A program made the position numbers and the translations under genes. Below are positions 1 to 7,392 of a stretch of 12,908 nt of DNA, in pieces. Numbering within the stretch: the stretch's first letter is position 1; each line of letters starts with the position of its first letter. The notes below the pieces were generated by a model that worked only from the letters and a program-made list of their open reading frames with translations, was not told the origin of the DNA and did not search any database. Source of the stretch: Thermoplasmata archaeon (lineage in GTDB: Archaea; Thermoplasmatota; Thermoplasmata; UBA184); contig JAKAVH010000073.1 in assembly GCA_021827545.1 (NCBI GenBank), positions 1-12,908 of the forward strand, in the 5' to 3' direction.

Positions 1-518
1 GCGAGGGGTGGTTCCCTCGCCAGCGCCCCGGGCGAATCCCCGCCGAGTACAACCGGAAGTTTGGGACGGTCTATTACTTCCTCACCCTGAACGTGTTCCA
101 CCAGCGGCTGTTCGGTCGGGTCTATCGGACGAAGCATGCGACGAACTGGCGGGAGTATCGGAAGGACGTACGGGCGGAGTATCCCACCGACCAGTGGGTC
201 AACCTGATCTGGGACGGGGCAAGCAACCACTGGACGGCGGACATTCGGCAGTGGGCGAGAGCGAACAAGGTACGGCTGTTCTCCCCGCCCACGCATGCGA
301 GTCACCGGAACCCGGTGGAGTGCCACGCCGGGGACCTCCAGAAGCGGGCGATGGCCGGGGAGACGTGCACGACCCCCGAGGCCGTGGGCCGGGCGCTCGA
401 CTCGGCGGTCCGCTATCGCAATGAGGAACGACAGGCGCGAGGGAAGCGGTTCCACGACACCGTGCGCCACGACCGCCGTCGCCGAGCCAAGACGCCGATC
501 TGGCTCAGGCCCCGATAG
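1..518 (+). CDS. IS630-like DDE transposase, C-terminal part (5' end outside window)
   Basis: The reading frame is open from the left edge (first full codon at base 3) to the TAG at 516-518, giving about 171 visible residues. The central motif LIWDGASNH (second catalytic Asp) and the downstream NPVECHAGDLQK (catalytic Glu) match the DDE core of IS630/Tc1-mariner-type transposases, where the usual forms are D-N-A-S-x-H and N-P-I-E. The first Asp would lie just left of the window. IS630 transposases are usually about 340 aa, so roughly half is visible. An internal Met at base 93 is not the true start, because conserved sequence continues upstream of it. The product would cut and insert its own element, normally at TA dinucleotides. 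It ends about 100 bp before a tRNA gene. The basic C-terminus (RHDRRRRAK) is typical. Whether the element is intact cannot be judged from here. Confidence 0.85.
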   Translation, partial: EGWFPRQRPGRIPAEYNRKFGTVYYFLTLNVFHQRLFGRVYRTKHATNWREYRKDVRAEYPTDQWVNLIWDGASNHWTADIRQWARANKVRLFSPPTHASHRNPVECHAGDLQKRAMAGETCTTPEAVGRALDSAVRYRNEERQARGKRFHDTVRHDRRRRAKTPIWLRPR

Positions 519-560
519 GGTCGTCAGCCATCTTTCGTGGCCGCGCCACTCGCCGACAAC

Positions 561-577
561 CGACCGAGTGTCGGTCG
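561..577. repeat. Perfect 7-bp inverted repeat, 3-nt loop, downstream of the transposase
   Basis: The arms cgaccga (561-567) and tcggtcg (571-577) pair perfectly around gtg. It lies 43 bp after the transposase stop and 11 bp before the tRNA TATA-like box. It could be a hairpin at the transposase transcript end or part of the terminal inverted repeat of the insertion sequence. No T-run follows, so a canonical intrinsic terminator is not supported. Confidence 0.4.
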
Positions 578-587
578 CCTCGCGGTC

Positions 588-596
588 CTAAAATAC
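588..596 (+). promoter_or_regulatory. TATA-like box (box A) for tRNA-Gly
   Basis: The AT island ctaaaatac sits in otherwise GC-rich DNA, centred about 27 bp upstream of the mature tRNA 5' end at 619. That is the expected distance between an archaeal TATA box and a start site at or near the tRNA 5' end. Confidence 0.55.
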
Positions 597-618
597 GGCG
601 TCCAATACCCTCGCCAGC

Positions 619-692
619 GCGGGCATAGTGTAGTCTGGTCATCACATAGGCTTGCCAAGCCTATAACCCGGGTTCAAATCCCGGTGCCCGCA
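619..692 (+). tRNA. tRNA-Gly (anticodon GCC)
   Basis: A full cloverleaf folds by eye. The acceptor stem GCGGGCA (619-625) pairs with TGCCCGC (685-691), with discriminator A at 692. The anticodon stem TAGGC/GCCTA (647-651/659-663) encloses the loop TTGCCAA with anticodon GCC at 654-656. The T stem CCGGG/CCCGG (668-672/680-684) has the loop TTCAAAT. The D arm is weaker, with three clear pairs, but its loop carries the conserved GG (637-638). The 3' end reads ACCT, so CCA is not encoded and must be added by the CCA-adding enzyme. There is no intron. It decodes GGC and GGU glycine codons. It stands alone, between a transposase and a convergent large surface-protein gene. Confidence 0.97.
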
Positions 693-788
693 CCTCACCA
701 ATCCGCCTTCGCGCACCTTCTTCTCGATCTCCTCGTTCCGCGCGGCGGACCGGGCCGTCGCCGAACTGGATCGACGGTTGCCCCGACC

Positions 789-3728
789 TCACTGGTGCGC
801 GGTTTCCGCGCGCCGTGGGCCCGCGAGCCAACGGCGAACGACCAACCCTGCGTAGACGCCGGCCCCGGCAATGGCTATCCCCGCGACATCGGCCGCGAAG
901 TAGACCGGCCCGCCTAGACCCGCGGTGGCCGGAGACGGGCGCGCGAAGGCGACGGAGAGGACCGACGGCGGCCCTCCGTCGACCGCGAAGCTCCCTTCGA
1001 CCGACGGGAATCCGATCGACGAAGCGATGTAGGAATAGGAGCCGTTCGGCGCGGAGAAGGAGAGGGTGGGGCCCGTCGAGACGTAGGAGGCGCCGCCGGT
1101 CAAGTTGACCCACCAGACGGTGCCGGGGGGAAGGCCGGACTCGGCGAACGTGACCGAGTAGACGACCTCTTGGAAGGTCACCGCGGCCGAGACCGGGGCC
1201 CCGTCGACGAGGACCGTGACCGACGGGGCTGAGTACGACCGATTCGCCATCCCGGGGCGGAGGGCGTACGTTCCGTTCGGTTCCAGGAAGGAGAGGGAGG
1301 GGGCCTGCGAGGTGACCGACATCCCCGTGGGGAGCGTGACCCCCCACTCGGTTCCCGGGGGAAGGCCGCGCTCCGTCACCGTGACCGCGAAGACGACCCG
1401 GAAGAACGGGACCGTCACCTGCGTGCTGGCACCGGCGATGGAGAAGGTGCCGCCCAGCGCTTGATAGGTCGGGTCCCCGCTGGTGACAACGAACGAATGG
1501 GAGCCGTTTACCTCCAGGAGGGTGAGCACGCTCGCGTTCGCCGTCCCTGACGGGCCGTTCGAGAGGCGGATCCCCCAGTCAGTGCCGTTGGGTAGGCCGG
1601 TCTCGGAGAAGGTCACAGGGAACCGGACGGAGTACAGGAACGAGAGCGTCCCCTGGCCGCGGTTGGTCACCAGCGACAGCCCGGCGGCCGGGTCCCGGAG
1701 GATCGCGACGGGCTGAGACCCGGTGGGGAGGGAGCCGATCGGCCGGCCGCTCTCCGTCGAGACGACGGTAACGTTGGACGAGCCGAAGTTCGCGGTCAGC
1801 ATCGCGCCGTCCAACCGGTCGAAGGAAACCCCGAGGGGACTGGAGCCGACGGGAATCGAACCCACGGCGGCGTAGGGGAGCGCGATGGAGGTGATGTGGG
1901 ATCCGATGAGGCTCCCGACGTAGAGGACCGACGAGGTCGGATCGTAGCCGAGACCGAACGGGTCGGCCCCGACCGGGATGGAGGCGACGACCCGGTCGGC
2001 GGAGGCGTTGAGGAGGCTCACGTTCCCGGAACCCAAGTTCGCTACGGCGATCTCGTTCCAAGCCGGGAGGTACAGGACGGAGTCCGGCTCGTCGCCCACT
2101 GGGATTGTCGTGAGGAGATCCAGGGATGACGCCGAAAGCACGCTCACTGAGTCAGAGCCGAGATTCGCCACGAACAACCGGTCGACGGCGGGGTCGTAGG
2201 CGATCCCGATCGGTTCCCGACCCACGGGGACCGACGCCACCGGCCGGTCGGTTCCGGTGGAGAAGACCGTGAGGTTGTTGGACGCCAGGTTCGTAGAGAA
2301 GCCGAGGTTGGCCGAGGCGTCCACCGCAACGGAAGTTGGCTCGCGTCCGACCGGGATCGTGGCGACGAGCCGTTGCGAGGCCGATGAGATCACGAGCACC
2401 GCGGCCCCGTTCTGATCGGCGATGTAGAACGCGCCGGTCGCGGGATCGAACGCTCCTTCCAGGGGTTGAAAGCCGAGGGGTATCGACCGGACGGACGCGA
2501 GCGTCGTGGCATTCAGCCACGTGAAGTTCTGCGAGCCGCCGTTGATCACAAGTACCGCGTCCTCCGGGGTCGCGTAGACCGCGCTGCTCGGGTCGGACCC
2601 GACGGTGACGTTGCCCACGACGGCGAGACGGGTGTCGTTGATCACCGTGAGGTTGGTCCCCGGAACGGAGAAGTTGCCCCCTTCGGTCACGAGGATGCTG
2701 CCGTTGGCGGGGTCGTAGGCGATCCCGGTGGGTCCCCCGTTCCCCACGGTCAGGTTCGCCACGACGGCCCGCGCCGCGACGGAGATCACATTCACCACGC
2801 TCGGGTGCCGGACGAACGCGTAGCTGCTCAGCACGTCGAGCTCGCCGTGAGCGGGGTCGACGGCGATCGGACCCGGAAAGATGCCCACGGGGATTGTGGC
2901 GATCATGGCGTTGGAGCTCACGTCGATGATGCCCACGGTGTCGCCCTGCGGGCCGAACGGGTCCGAGTTCACGACATAGAGGTCCCCACTTTGCGCATCG
3001 TACGCGATCCCGTTGGGCCCGGCCCCCACCGGAATGTTCGCGACGATGGCGTCCGAGGTGACGTTGATCACGCTGACGTTGGCAGCAGGGCCCACCGTGA
3101 CGTACACCCGGTGGACCGTGGGATCGTACGTGAGCCCCTCGGCACCGGGCCCCACGCGGATCTGGTCCTGAATCGCCAAGGTCGACGCATTCAGGACCGT
3201 GAGGTTGTCGGAGTAGGGGCTCGCCGCCCAGAGCTGGTTGAGCGACGGGAGGACGAGGAGGGCGGCGGGCGCGGAGGTAGCGAACGCCGGCGGATGTTCC
3301 CCTGTCCCGACGACCGTCGCTCGCTCGAAGGTCCCGTTCGGCATCGAGACGGCGCTCACGGTTCCGTTCGTGCCGGAGGCGCCCGCCACAAAGAGGGTGT
3401 TCGACGACGAGTCGAACGCCGCGGCCCCCGGGGACTCCGGACCGAGCGGGCGGGTATTTCCGGCGGTGAGGGTGTTGTTCCATAGGGTGAGCGTGGATTC
3501 CACAAAGCCCGGCGGGGGATCCGGACCGACCCAGCTTCCGCCGGGGTTCACGGGCCGCCCGTCTCCGAACCGGCCCGGCGACGGTGCGGCGGGAAGCGCC
3601 ATCGGGTCGTGCGCGCTTCCCGGCCCGATCGTGCCCCGGGGCGGTGGGGCGAAGAACAGGCCGATCAGCATCACCCCGACCAGGGCTAAGGCGGAGCACC
3701 GGGCGAGCCCGAGGTTCCCGCTCGCCAT
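789..3728 (-). CDS. Large surface protein: YVTN-type beta-propeller repeats plus three GLPxGTxW repeats
   Basis: The product has 979 residues and is probably exported and held on the cell surface. A hydrophobic signal or anchor segment lies at about 11-27, and a second membrane helix at about 944-964 is followed by a short basic tail. Residues about 100-700 hold about 13 repeats of about 42 aa with the core (I/V)PVGxxPxGIAYDP followed by LYVxN, the pattern of YVTN/NHL-type propellers; this is enough for about two propellers. Three tandem repeats of about 77 aa begin near 705, 781 and 859, each opening VTxxExGLPxGTxW. Many N-x-S/T sites suggest heavy N-glycosylation. I chose the ATG at 3728 because it directly precedes the signal segment, has GAGGT a few bases upstream and lies about 35 nt from a TATA-like box; in-frame ATGs at 3758, 3764 and 3902 are alternatives. 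The ligand is unknown; binding or adhesion is inferred from architecture. It is convergent to tRNA-Gly and divergent from merA. Confidence 0.92.
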   Translation of the reverse strand: MASGNLGLARCSALALVGVMLIGLFFAPPPRGTIGPGSAHDPMALPAAPSPGRFGDGRPVNPGGSWVGPDPPPGFVESTLTLWNNTLTAGNTRPLGPESPGAAAFDSSSNTLFVAGASGTNGTVSAVSMPNGTFERATVVGTGEHPPAFATSAPAALLVLPSLNQLWAASPYSDNLTVLNASTLAIQDQIRVGPGAEGLTYDPTVHRVYVTVGPAANVSVINVTSDAIVANIPVGAGPNGIAYDAQSGDLYVVNSDPFGPQGDTVGIIDVSSNAMIATIPVGIFPGPIAVDPAHGELDVLSSYAFVRHPSVVNVISVAARAVVANLTVGNGGPTGIAYDPANGSILVTEGGNFSVPGTNLTVINDTRLAVVGNVTVGSDPSSAVYATPEDAVLVINGGSQNFTWLNATTLASVRSIPLGFQPLEGAFDPATGAFYIADQNGAAVLVISSASQRLVATIPVGREPTSVAVDASANLGFSTNLASNNLTVFSTGTDRPVASVPVGREPIGIAYDPAVDRLFVANLGSDSVSVLSASSLDLLTTIPVGDEPDSVLYLPAWNEIAVANLGSGNVSLLNASADRVVASIPVGADPFGLGYDPTSSVLYVGSLIGSHITSIALPYAAVGSIPVGSSPLGVSFDRLDGAMLTANFGSSNVTVVSTESGRPIGSLPTGSQPVAILRDPAAGLSLVTNRGQGTLSFLYSVRFPVTFSETGLPNGTDWGIRLSNGPSGTANASVLTLLEVNGSHSFVVTSGDPTYQALGGTFSIAGASTQVTVPFFRVVFAVTVTERGLPPGTEWGVTLPTGMSVTSQAPSLSFLEPNGTYALRPGMANRSYSAPSVTVLVDGAPVSAAVTFQEVVYSVTFAESGLPPGTVWWVNLTGGASYVSTGPTLSFSAPNGSYSYIASSIGFPSVEGSFAVDGGPPSVLSVAFARPSPATAGLGGPVYFAADVAGIAIAGAGVYAGLVVRRWLAGPRRAETAHQ

Positions 3729-3756
3729 CGGACCTCGTCGATCGGCCGAAGACAGC

Positions 3757-3770
3757 ATAATCATATGTAT
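3757..3770 (-). promoter_or_regulatory. Possible TATA-like box for the propeller-protein gene
   Basis: Read on the minus strand this is ATACATATGATTAT, the only strongly AT-rich stretch upstream of the gene. A start site about 25 nt downstream would lie near 3738, leaving a leader of only about 10 nt before the ATG at 3728. That fits the short or absent leaders common in archaea and favours that start. No clear BRE was recognised. Confidence 0.4.
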
Positions 3771-4076
3771 CCAAGGTAACCGCCTCGGATCTCTCCCCTG
3801 ATCGACACTCCGGGAAGAGGGAGGGGCGCCTCCGATCGCCCGGTTCGTTGCCGAATCGCTGGAACGGACGCGCGTGAGGGGAACCGGGTTCGGGCGGAAC
3901 ACCCCGCTCGACCCGGTCGCGAGTGGGCTCTGGGAGACCGAGCGGAGAGGAAGCGCGGCCCTCAGGACGGTCGAATCCGGCCCCCCGGGCTCGAGCGGTT
4001 CGTTCTCGATTGATCGGATGGCCGCTACGCCATTACTGACGGTAAATCGACCCGCTGCGTACGACTCGGGGTTGAT

Positions 4077-4088
4077 TTCGAATAAACA
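4077..4088 (+). promoter_or_regulatory. Weak TATA-like element upstream of merA
   Basis: The AT-rich stretch ttcgaataaaca is the best TATA-like candidate before merA. It would place transcription initiation near 4105-4110, leaving a leader of about 85 nt and the 14-bp palindrome just downstream of the start site. The match to box A is loose, so this is tentative. Confidence 0.25.
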
Positions 4089-4132
4089 GCATAGGCTCGA
4101 TAACGCCGCGCGCCGGTGAGAGTGGGCAACGG

Positions 4133-4146
4133 TTTCGGTACCGAAA
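4133..4146. promoter_or_regulatory. Perfect 14-bp palindrome, candidate operator of merA
   Basis: tttcggtaccgaaa equals its own reverse complement and ends 49 bp before the merA ATG. A perfect dyad at this position suits a dimeric winged-helix repressor; archaeal mer operons are known to be controlled by ArsR-like MerR proteins. No regulator is encoded nearby, so the binding protein is unknown. Downstream, the leader contains a second short palindrome (agctagct, 4167-4174) and a directly repeated ctctctcgt (4151-4159 and 4178-4186). Confidence 0.45.
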
Positions 4147-4195
4147 GCTGCTCTCTCGTTCTCTGCAGCTAGCTCAACTCTCTCGTCGCGCTAGA

Positions 4196-5616
4196 ATGGC
4201 CATGCCTCGATCTCGGCACGACCGGTTCGACCTTGTGATTCTGGGCGGTGGCGCCGCCGCCTTCGCCGCGGCCATTCGGGCGGACGAACTGGGATTCACC
4301 TCCGCGATGGTGAACGCCGACCTGCCGATCGGGGGAACGTGCGTGAACGTCGGCTGCGTGCCCTCGAAGTTCCTCCTCGAGGCCGGGAACGAGTACTTCT
4401 ACCGGCAGAGCCCGCAGTTCGCGTGCAACCTCCCGGGTACCCCGAAGTGCGACTTTCCGGAAGCAATCGCCAACAAGGACCGCATGGTCCAGAAGCTCCG
4501 CAGGACCAACTACCTGGAAGTCCTCGAGGGACGTAAGATCGAGTACATCGAGGCGAGCGGCGTTCTCTTGCCCGGAGATCGAGTACGCGCGAGGGGCCGG
4601 TTGCTCGAGGGCCACCACGTGCTGATCGCCACCGGCTCTTCCCCCAAGATCCCGCCAATCGAAGGTCTTCGGGAAGCCGGGTACCTCACGAACCGGACCC
4701 TCATGCGGCGCAAGGAGATGCCGAAGGAGCTGCTCGTCCTCGGGGGGGCCCGCTCGGTCTCGAGTTCGGTCAGATGTATGCCCACTTCGGGAGCTCGGTT
4801 CGGGTGATGGATTCAGCTCCCCGGGTGCTACCGCTGGAGGAACCCGAGGTCTCGGAGGAGCTGACCCGCTGCCTTTCAGCGGAGGGCGTCCAGATCCAGG
4901 TCAACGCGAGGGTGCGTCGGATCCGGCGTACCGACGGGCGCGTGATCTGCGATCTGGCCAACGGCGGCGCCCCAACCGTCTGCGAGGCGGACGAGGTCCT
5001 GGTCGCCACCGGAGTCGTGCCGAACACCTCGGAGCTGGGGCTACAGGCGGCCGGGGTGGAGCTGGATGCGCAAGGATACGTCAAGACCGATGAGACCCTC
5101 CAGACCACCGCTCCGGGCGTCTGGGCCGCCGGCGACGTGGCCCGTCGCATGGCCCTGGAAACGGTAGCCGCTAAGGAAGGGGCCACCGCGGCGACGAACG
5201 CGTTAAAGCGGGAAAAGCGGACCATTCACTACGACTGGATTCCCCACGCTGTGTTCACCAATCCTCAGGTCGCATCGGTTGGGCTCACCGACGCGGAAGC
5301 TGTCCGTCGCGGCTTTGCCTGCGAGTGCCGAGTGACGACCATGGGAAGGGTCCCCAAGGCGCTGACCGTAGGAGATACCCGCGGGGTGCTGAAGATGGTC
5401 GCCGACGCCAAGACGAGAAGGGTGCTCGGCGTGCACATCGTCTCCCCCATCGCCGCGGACATGGTCCATGCGGCAGCGTATGCGATCCGGGGAGGCCTCT
5501 CGGTCGAGGACATCATCGACACGGTTCACGTCTTCCCGACCTTTTCCGAGGCTTTGAAGATGGCCGCCGAGTCCTACCACCATGACATGAGCCGGATGAG
5601 CTGTTGCATCGAATGA
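4196..5616 (+). pseudogene. merA: Mercuric reductase (merA), frame broken by a one-base deletion
   Basis: MerA is a cytosolic flavoenzyme that reduces Hg(II) to volatile Hg(0) with NADPH. The gene lies in two frames: 4196-about 4748 codes the N-terminal part (FAD loop GGGAAAFAAA near residue 17; redox motif GGTCVNVGC with Cys49 and Cys54), and the frame ending at TGA 5614-5616 codes the rest (NADPH Rossmann segment, a GVWAAGDVA second FAD motif, dimerisation domain). The C-terminus MSCCIE carries the vicinal Cys pair that delivers Hg(II), which separates MerA from other pyridine nucleotide-disulfide oxidoreductases. One extra G in the seven-G run at 4742-4748 restores a continuous 473-residue protein reading LGGGPLGLEFGQMY there. 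There is no N-terminal HMA domain. As written, the first fragment ends at 4807 with 24 altered residues or fewer. ATG 4196 and ATG 4202 are both possible starts, with no clear Shine-Dalgarno. It may be a true mutation, frameshifting or a sequencing error. Confidence 0.92.
4742..4748 (+). other. merA: Homopolymer of seven G at the merA frame break
   Basis: The two merA frames join exactly here: eight G would give codons for L-G-G-G-P-L-G-L-E, the expected NADPH-binding glycine motif, whereas seven G shift into a frame that stops at 4807. No other base change is needed. Confidence 0.85.
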
Positions 5617-5633
5617 CCTCGCGGAGCGGCGCA

Positions 5634-6464
5634 ATGACAAGGATTCCGCGCCCCAGACCTTTCCCGGCACGCGGAGGGCAGGGCCGGCTGTCTCCGGTTA
5701 CCTTCGTCACCTTTCCCCACACTCCCCCGGTCCGCGGCGCTCTGGCCGTCATTGCCTTCCCCACGGCCGGGCTCTCGGGCACCATTGCATGTCGCTACCT
5801 TGTTCATACTCTCAGGATGGAGCCGTTGGGTTATCTGGACGGGGGGGATTTCGAACCGGCCGTCTGTATCGAACAAGGCCGGGCATCTCCGTGCGTAAGG
5901 GCGTTCACGGCCCCCGCCTCCTGCGGTCCGGAGGGGCGGTGCAACCAACTTGTGGTGATCTACACCGACCTTTCCCCTCCAATCGACGATCTACGGCGTC
6001 TGGCCAGTGCGGTTCTCCGTTGGGCCGCGAACTCTCGGATTGACTCGATCGTGGTCCTAGAAGGATACCCTTCCTCAGGGGCGGACACGGATAGTTCGGT
6101 CACTCCGCCTCGGGTGTGGAGCATGGCGAATGCGCGAGGGGAGGCCCTATTGCAACATCTGAAAGCGGAACCAATGGACGGGATGGCCACCGGGTTCGCG
6201 GCAGCACTGATCGTCGAGTCGTTTCCGAAAGGGTTTCCCATTGCTACCCTGGTGGTGGAATCTCAGAAGGATCACCCGGATGCACGGGCGGCCGCCGTCC
6301 GAGCCCGGCCCGGGATTCGTCGTACGCTGCCGGGCTCCGGGATGCGCTGCGGCGGCGCACGCGGAAAGTTACCCGGCGAAGAGCGGACACTGGGGGATCC
6401 GCGCGCCGCCGGGATGGCACCCTACGCCGCGCCCACCCCGTTCGACCGGCCACAGAGGGGCTGA
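5634..6464 (+). CDS. PAC2-family protein (proteasome-assembly-chaperone-like), C-terminus abnormal
   Basis: Residues about 33-222 carry the PAC2 pattern: ALAVIAFPTAGLSGTIACRYLV at the start, a central strand QLVVIYTDLSPP, SIVVLEGYP, then GMATGFAAALIVESFP and ATLVVESQKDHPDARAAA. PAC2 proteins are widespread in archaea; eukaryotic relatives help assemble the proteasome, but archaeal roles are mostly unproven. From about residue 223 (base 6297) the family pattern stops, the tail becomes rich in R, G and P, and GC content jumps, so the native end seems lost or replaced; the frame stays open to TGA 6462-6464. I chose ATG 5634 (276 aa) because GGAG lies 7 nt upstream. ATG 5613, whose ATGA overlaps the merA stop, and ATG 5604 are alternatives. 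Position and strand suggest co-transcription with merA, but no functional link is known. Confidence 0.75.
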   Translation: MTRIPRPRPFPARGGQGRLSPVTFVTFPHTPPVRGALAVIAFPTAGLSGTIACRYLVHTLRMEPLGYLDGGDFEPAVCIEQGRASPCVRAFTAPASCGPEGRCNQLVVIYTDLSPPIDDLRRLASAVLRWAANSRIDSIVVLEGYPSSGADTDSSVTPPRVWSMANARGEALLQHLKAEPMDGMATGFAAALIVESFPKGFPIATLVVESQKDHPDARAAAVRARPGIRRTLPGSGMRCGGARGKLPGEERTLGDPRAAGMAPYAAPTPFDRPQRG

Positions 6465-6939
6465 GGTCGAGATCGATTTCTGGTGCCCCCTCCATGCCAA
6501 CGGGGGGTCCACACTGGAGGGCCGCTCCGAGGAAAGGGAGCCGCTCGAACGGCCGGGCGACGGCCTACGGACCGCGACCGACAAGAACGGTTCGAGTCCG
6601 CCCGACGGCCCCCCGGTTACCGGACTGCCGGCGTGAGAAGAGCCGCGGGGCCGGACGCCGTCTTCGGGAGGGCGACGCGGTGGTCGGCCTCTCCAGATGG
6701 ACGATGCCGGATCTGCGCGGAGCATCGTACTCGTCATCGGCGGGCCCGAGCCTGCCGTTCCGTCCGGGTCCGTTGACTGGGCCCACCGTTCCCATCCATG
6801 CGCCCCCTCCAATCGCCCCGACGCTGCCGCACCGTGCGAGTGGGCCGAGCGCATGATCCGCAGGGCCGTCCTCCTCCCCCACCACTTCTACCGACGCTTG
6901 CGCTCGGGGTCCAGGGGGATGAGCCGGAGAACGGCCGGG
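6465..6939. other. 475-bp GC-rich stretch without a credible gene
   Basis: All six frames have long open stretches simply because GC is above 70%, but their translations are R/P/G-rich, lack motifs and compete equally. I see no tRNA, tandem repeats or insertion-sequence ends. It may be degraded sequence linked to the abnormal end of the PAC2 gene, or the shared 3' region between the convergent PAC2 and hemerythrin genes. Confidence 0.5.
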
Positions 6940-7392
6940 CTATTCAGGCAGCGTCTCGCTCAGCCGCTGCTCGATGCTCCGGGCCTCGTCAGGGTCGAAG
7001 TGTTCGTTGAGCCACGGGTATGCGCTCCCCTCCTCGCGGGCGTTGTGCTCCCCGAGCACGTTGATCAGCTCGACACCGAGATCGTTCGCCCGTTCCGATC
7101 GTTCGACGAGGGCCCGATCGATCCGCTCCAGCAGCGCTTCGATCTCCCGGTGCTCCTCGCGGAGCCGGGCGACTAGGGCTCGATGCCTCGGCGCGTCCTC
7201 CTCGAGACGAGGGAAGAGCCGCTCCTCCTCGACGGCGATGTGGCGGAGGAGGTGCGAGCGGAAACCGGCGAACCGTTCCCGCCGGGTCGGCCCGTCCGAC
7301 GCCGGGACGTTCTGGAACCGTTCCCACAGTTCGTCGAGTTCTCGATGGTCGGCTTCGAGCCGGGCGCCGATCCGAGGGGGCTGTGCGCTCAC
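6940..7392 (-). CDS. Hemerythrin HHE cation-binding domain protein
   Basis: This 150-residue cytosolic four-helix protein should bind a di-iron centre and sense, carry or detoxify O2, NO or related oxidants. The ligand pattern is complete: His16 (EADHREL), His51 and Glu55 (HIAVE), His81 (REEHREI), His116 and Glu120 (HNARE). The length suits a single-domain HHE protein. The start is GTG at 7392-7390: the first helix begins shortly after it, it overlaps the upstream stop as GTGA, and GGTGGGATC, close to the archaeal Shine-Dalgarno, lies 4 nt before it. The frame is open further upstream to 7680, but that part is out-of-frame shadow of the membrane-protein gene. Tight coupling to the 12-TM protein indicates a common function. 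Exact substrate is not readable from sequence. Confidence 0.93.
   Translation of the reverse strand: MSAQPPRIGARLEADHRELDELWERFQNVPASDGPTRRERFAGFRSHLLRHIAVEEERLFPRLEEDAPRHRALVARLREEHREIEALLERIDRALVERSERANDLGVELINVLGEHNAREEGSAYPWLNEHFDPDEARSIEQRLSETLPE

Larger units (their letters stand above)
3771..4195. other. Intergenic region between the divergent propeller gene and merA
   Basis: About 425 bp with no convincing gene. Short open frames here lack codon structure and recognisable motifs. It should hold promoter elements for both divergent genes. No merR/arsR-type regulator gene is visible in it. The right end, from about 4060, is less GC-rich and carries the palindrome and pyrimidine-rich leader described separately. 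Confidence 0.6.

Noticed and set aside
789..3728. Regular internal repeats considered as a CRISPR-like or tandem DNA array
   Set aside because: The repetition is at protein level with diverged bases and about 42-codon period; it reflects propeller blades.
2152..3774. 540-codon minus-strand frame inside the propeller gene
   Set aside because: It is an arginine-rich shadow in a shifted frame of the propeller repeats.
6575..6610. GGTTCGAGTCC resembling a tRNA T arm
   Set aside because: The flanking stem does not pair well and no acceptor or anticodon arm is present upstream.
6116..6856. Plus-strand open frame of about 246 codons overlapping the PAC2 gene end
   Set aside because: Its first part is a shadow of the PAC2 frame, and the remainder is low-complexity R/P/G/S sequence with no family signal.
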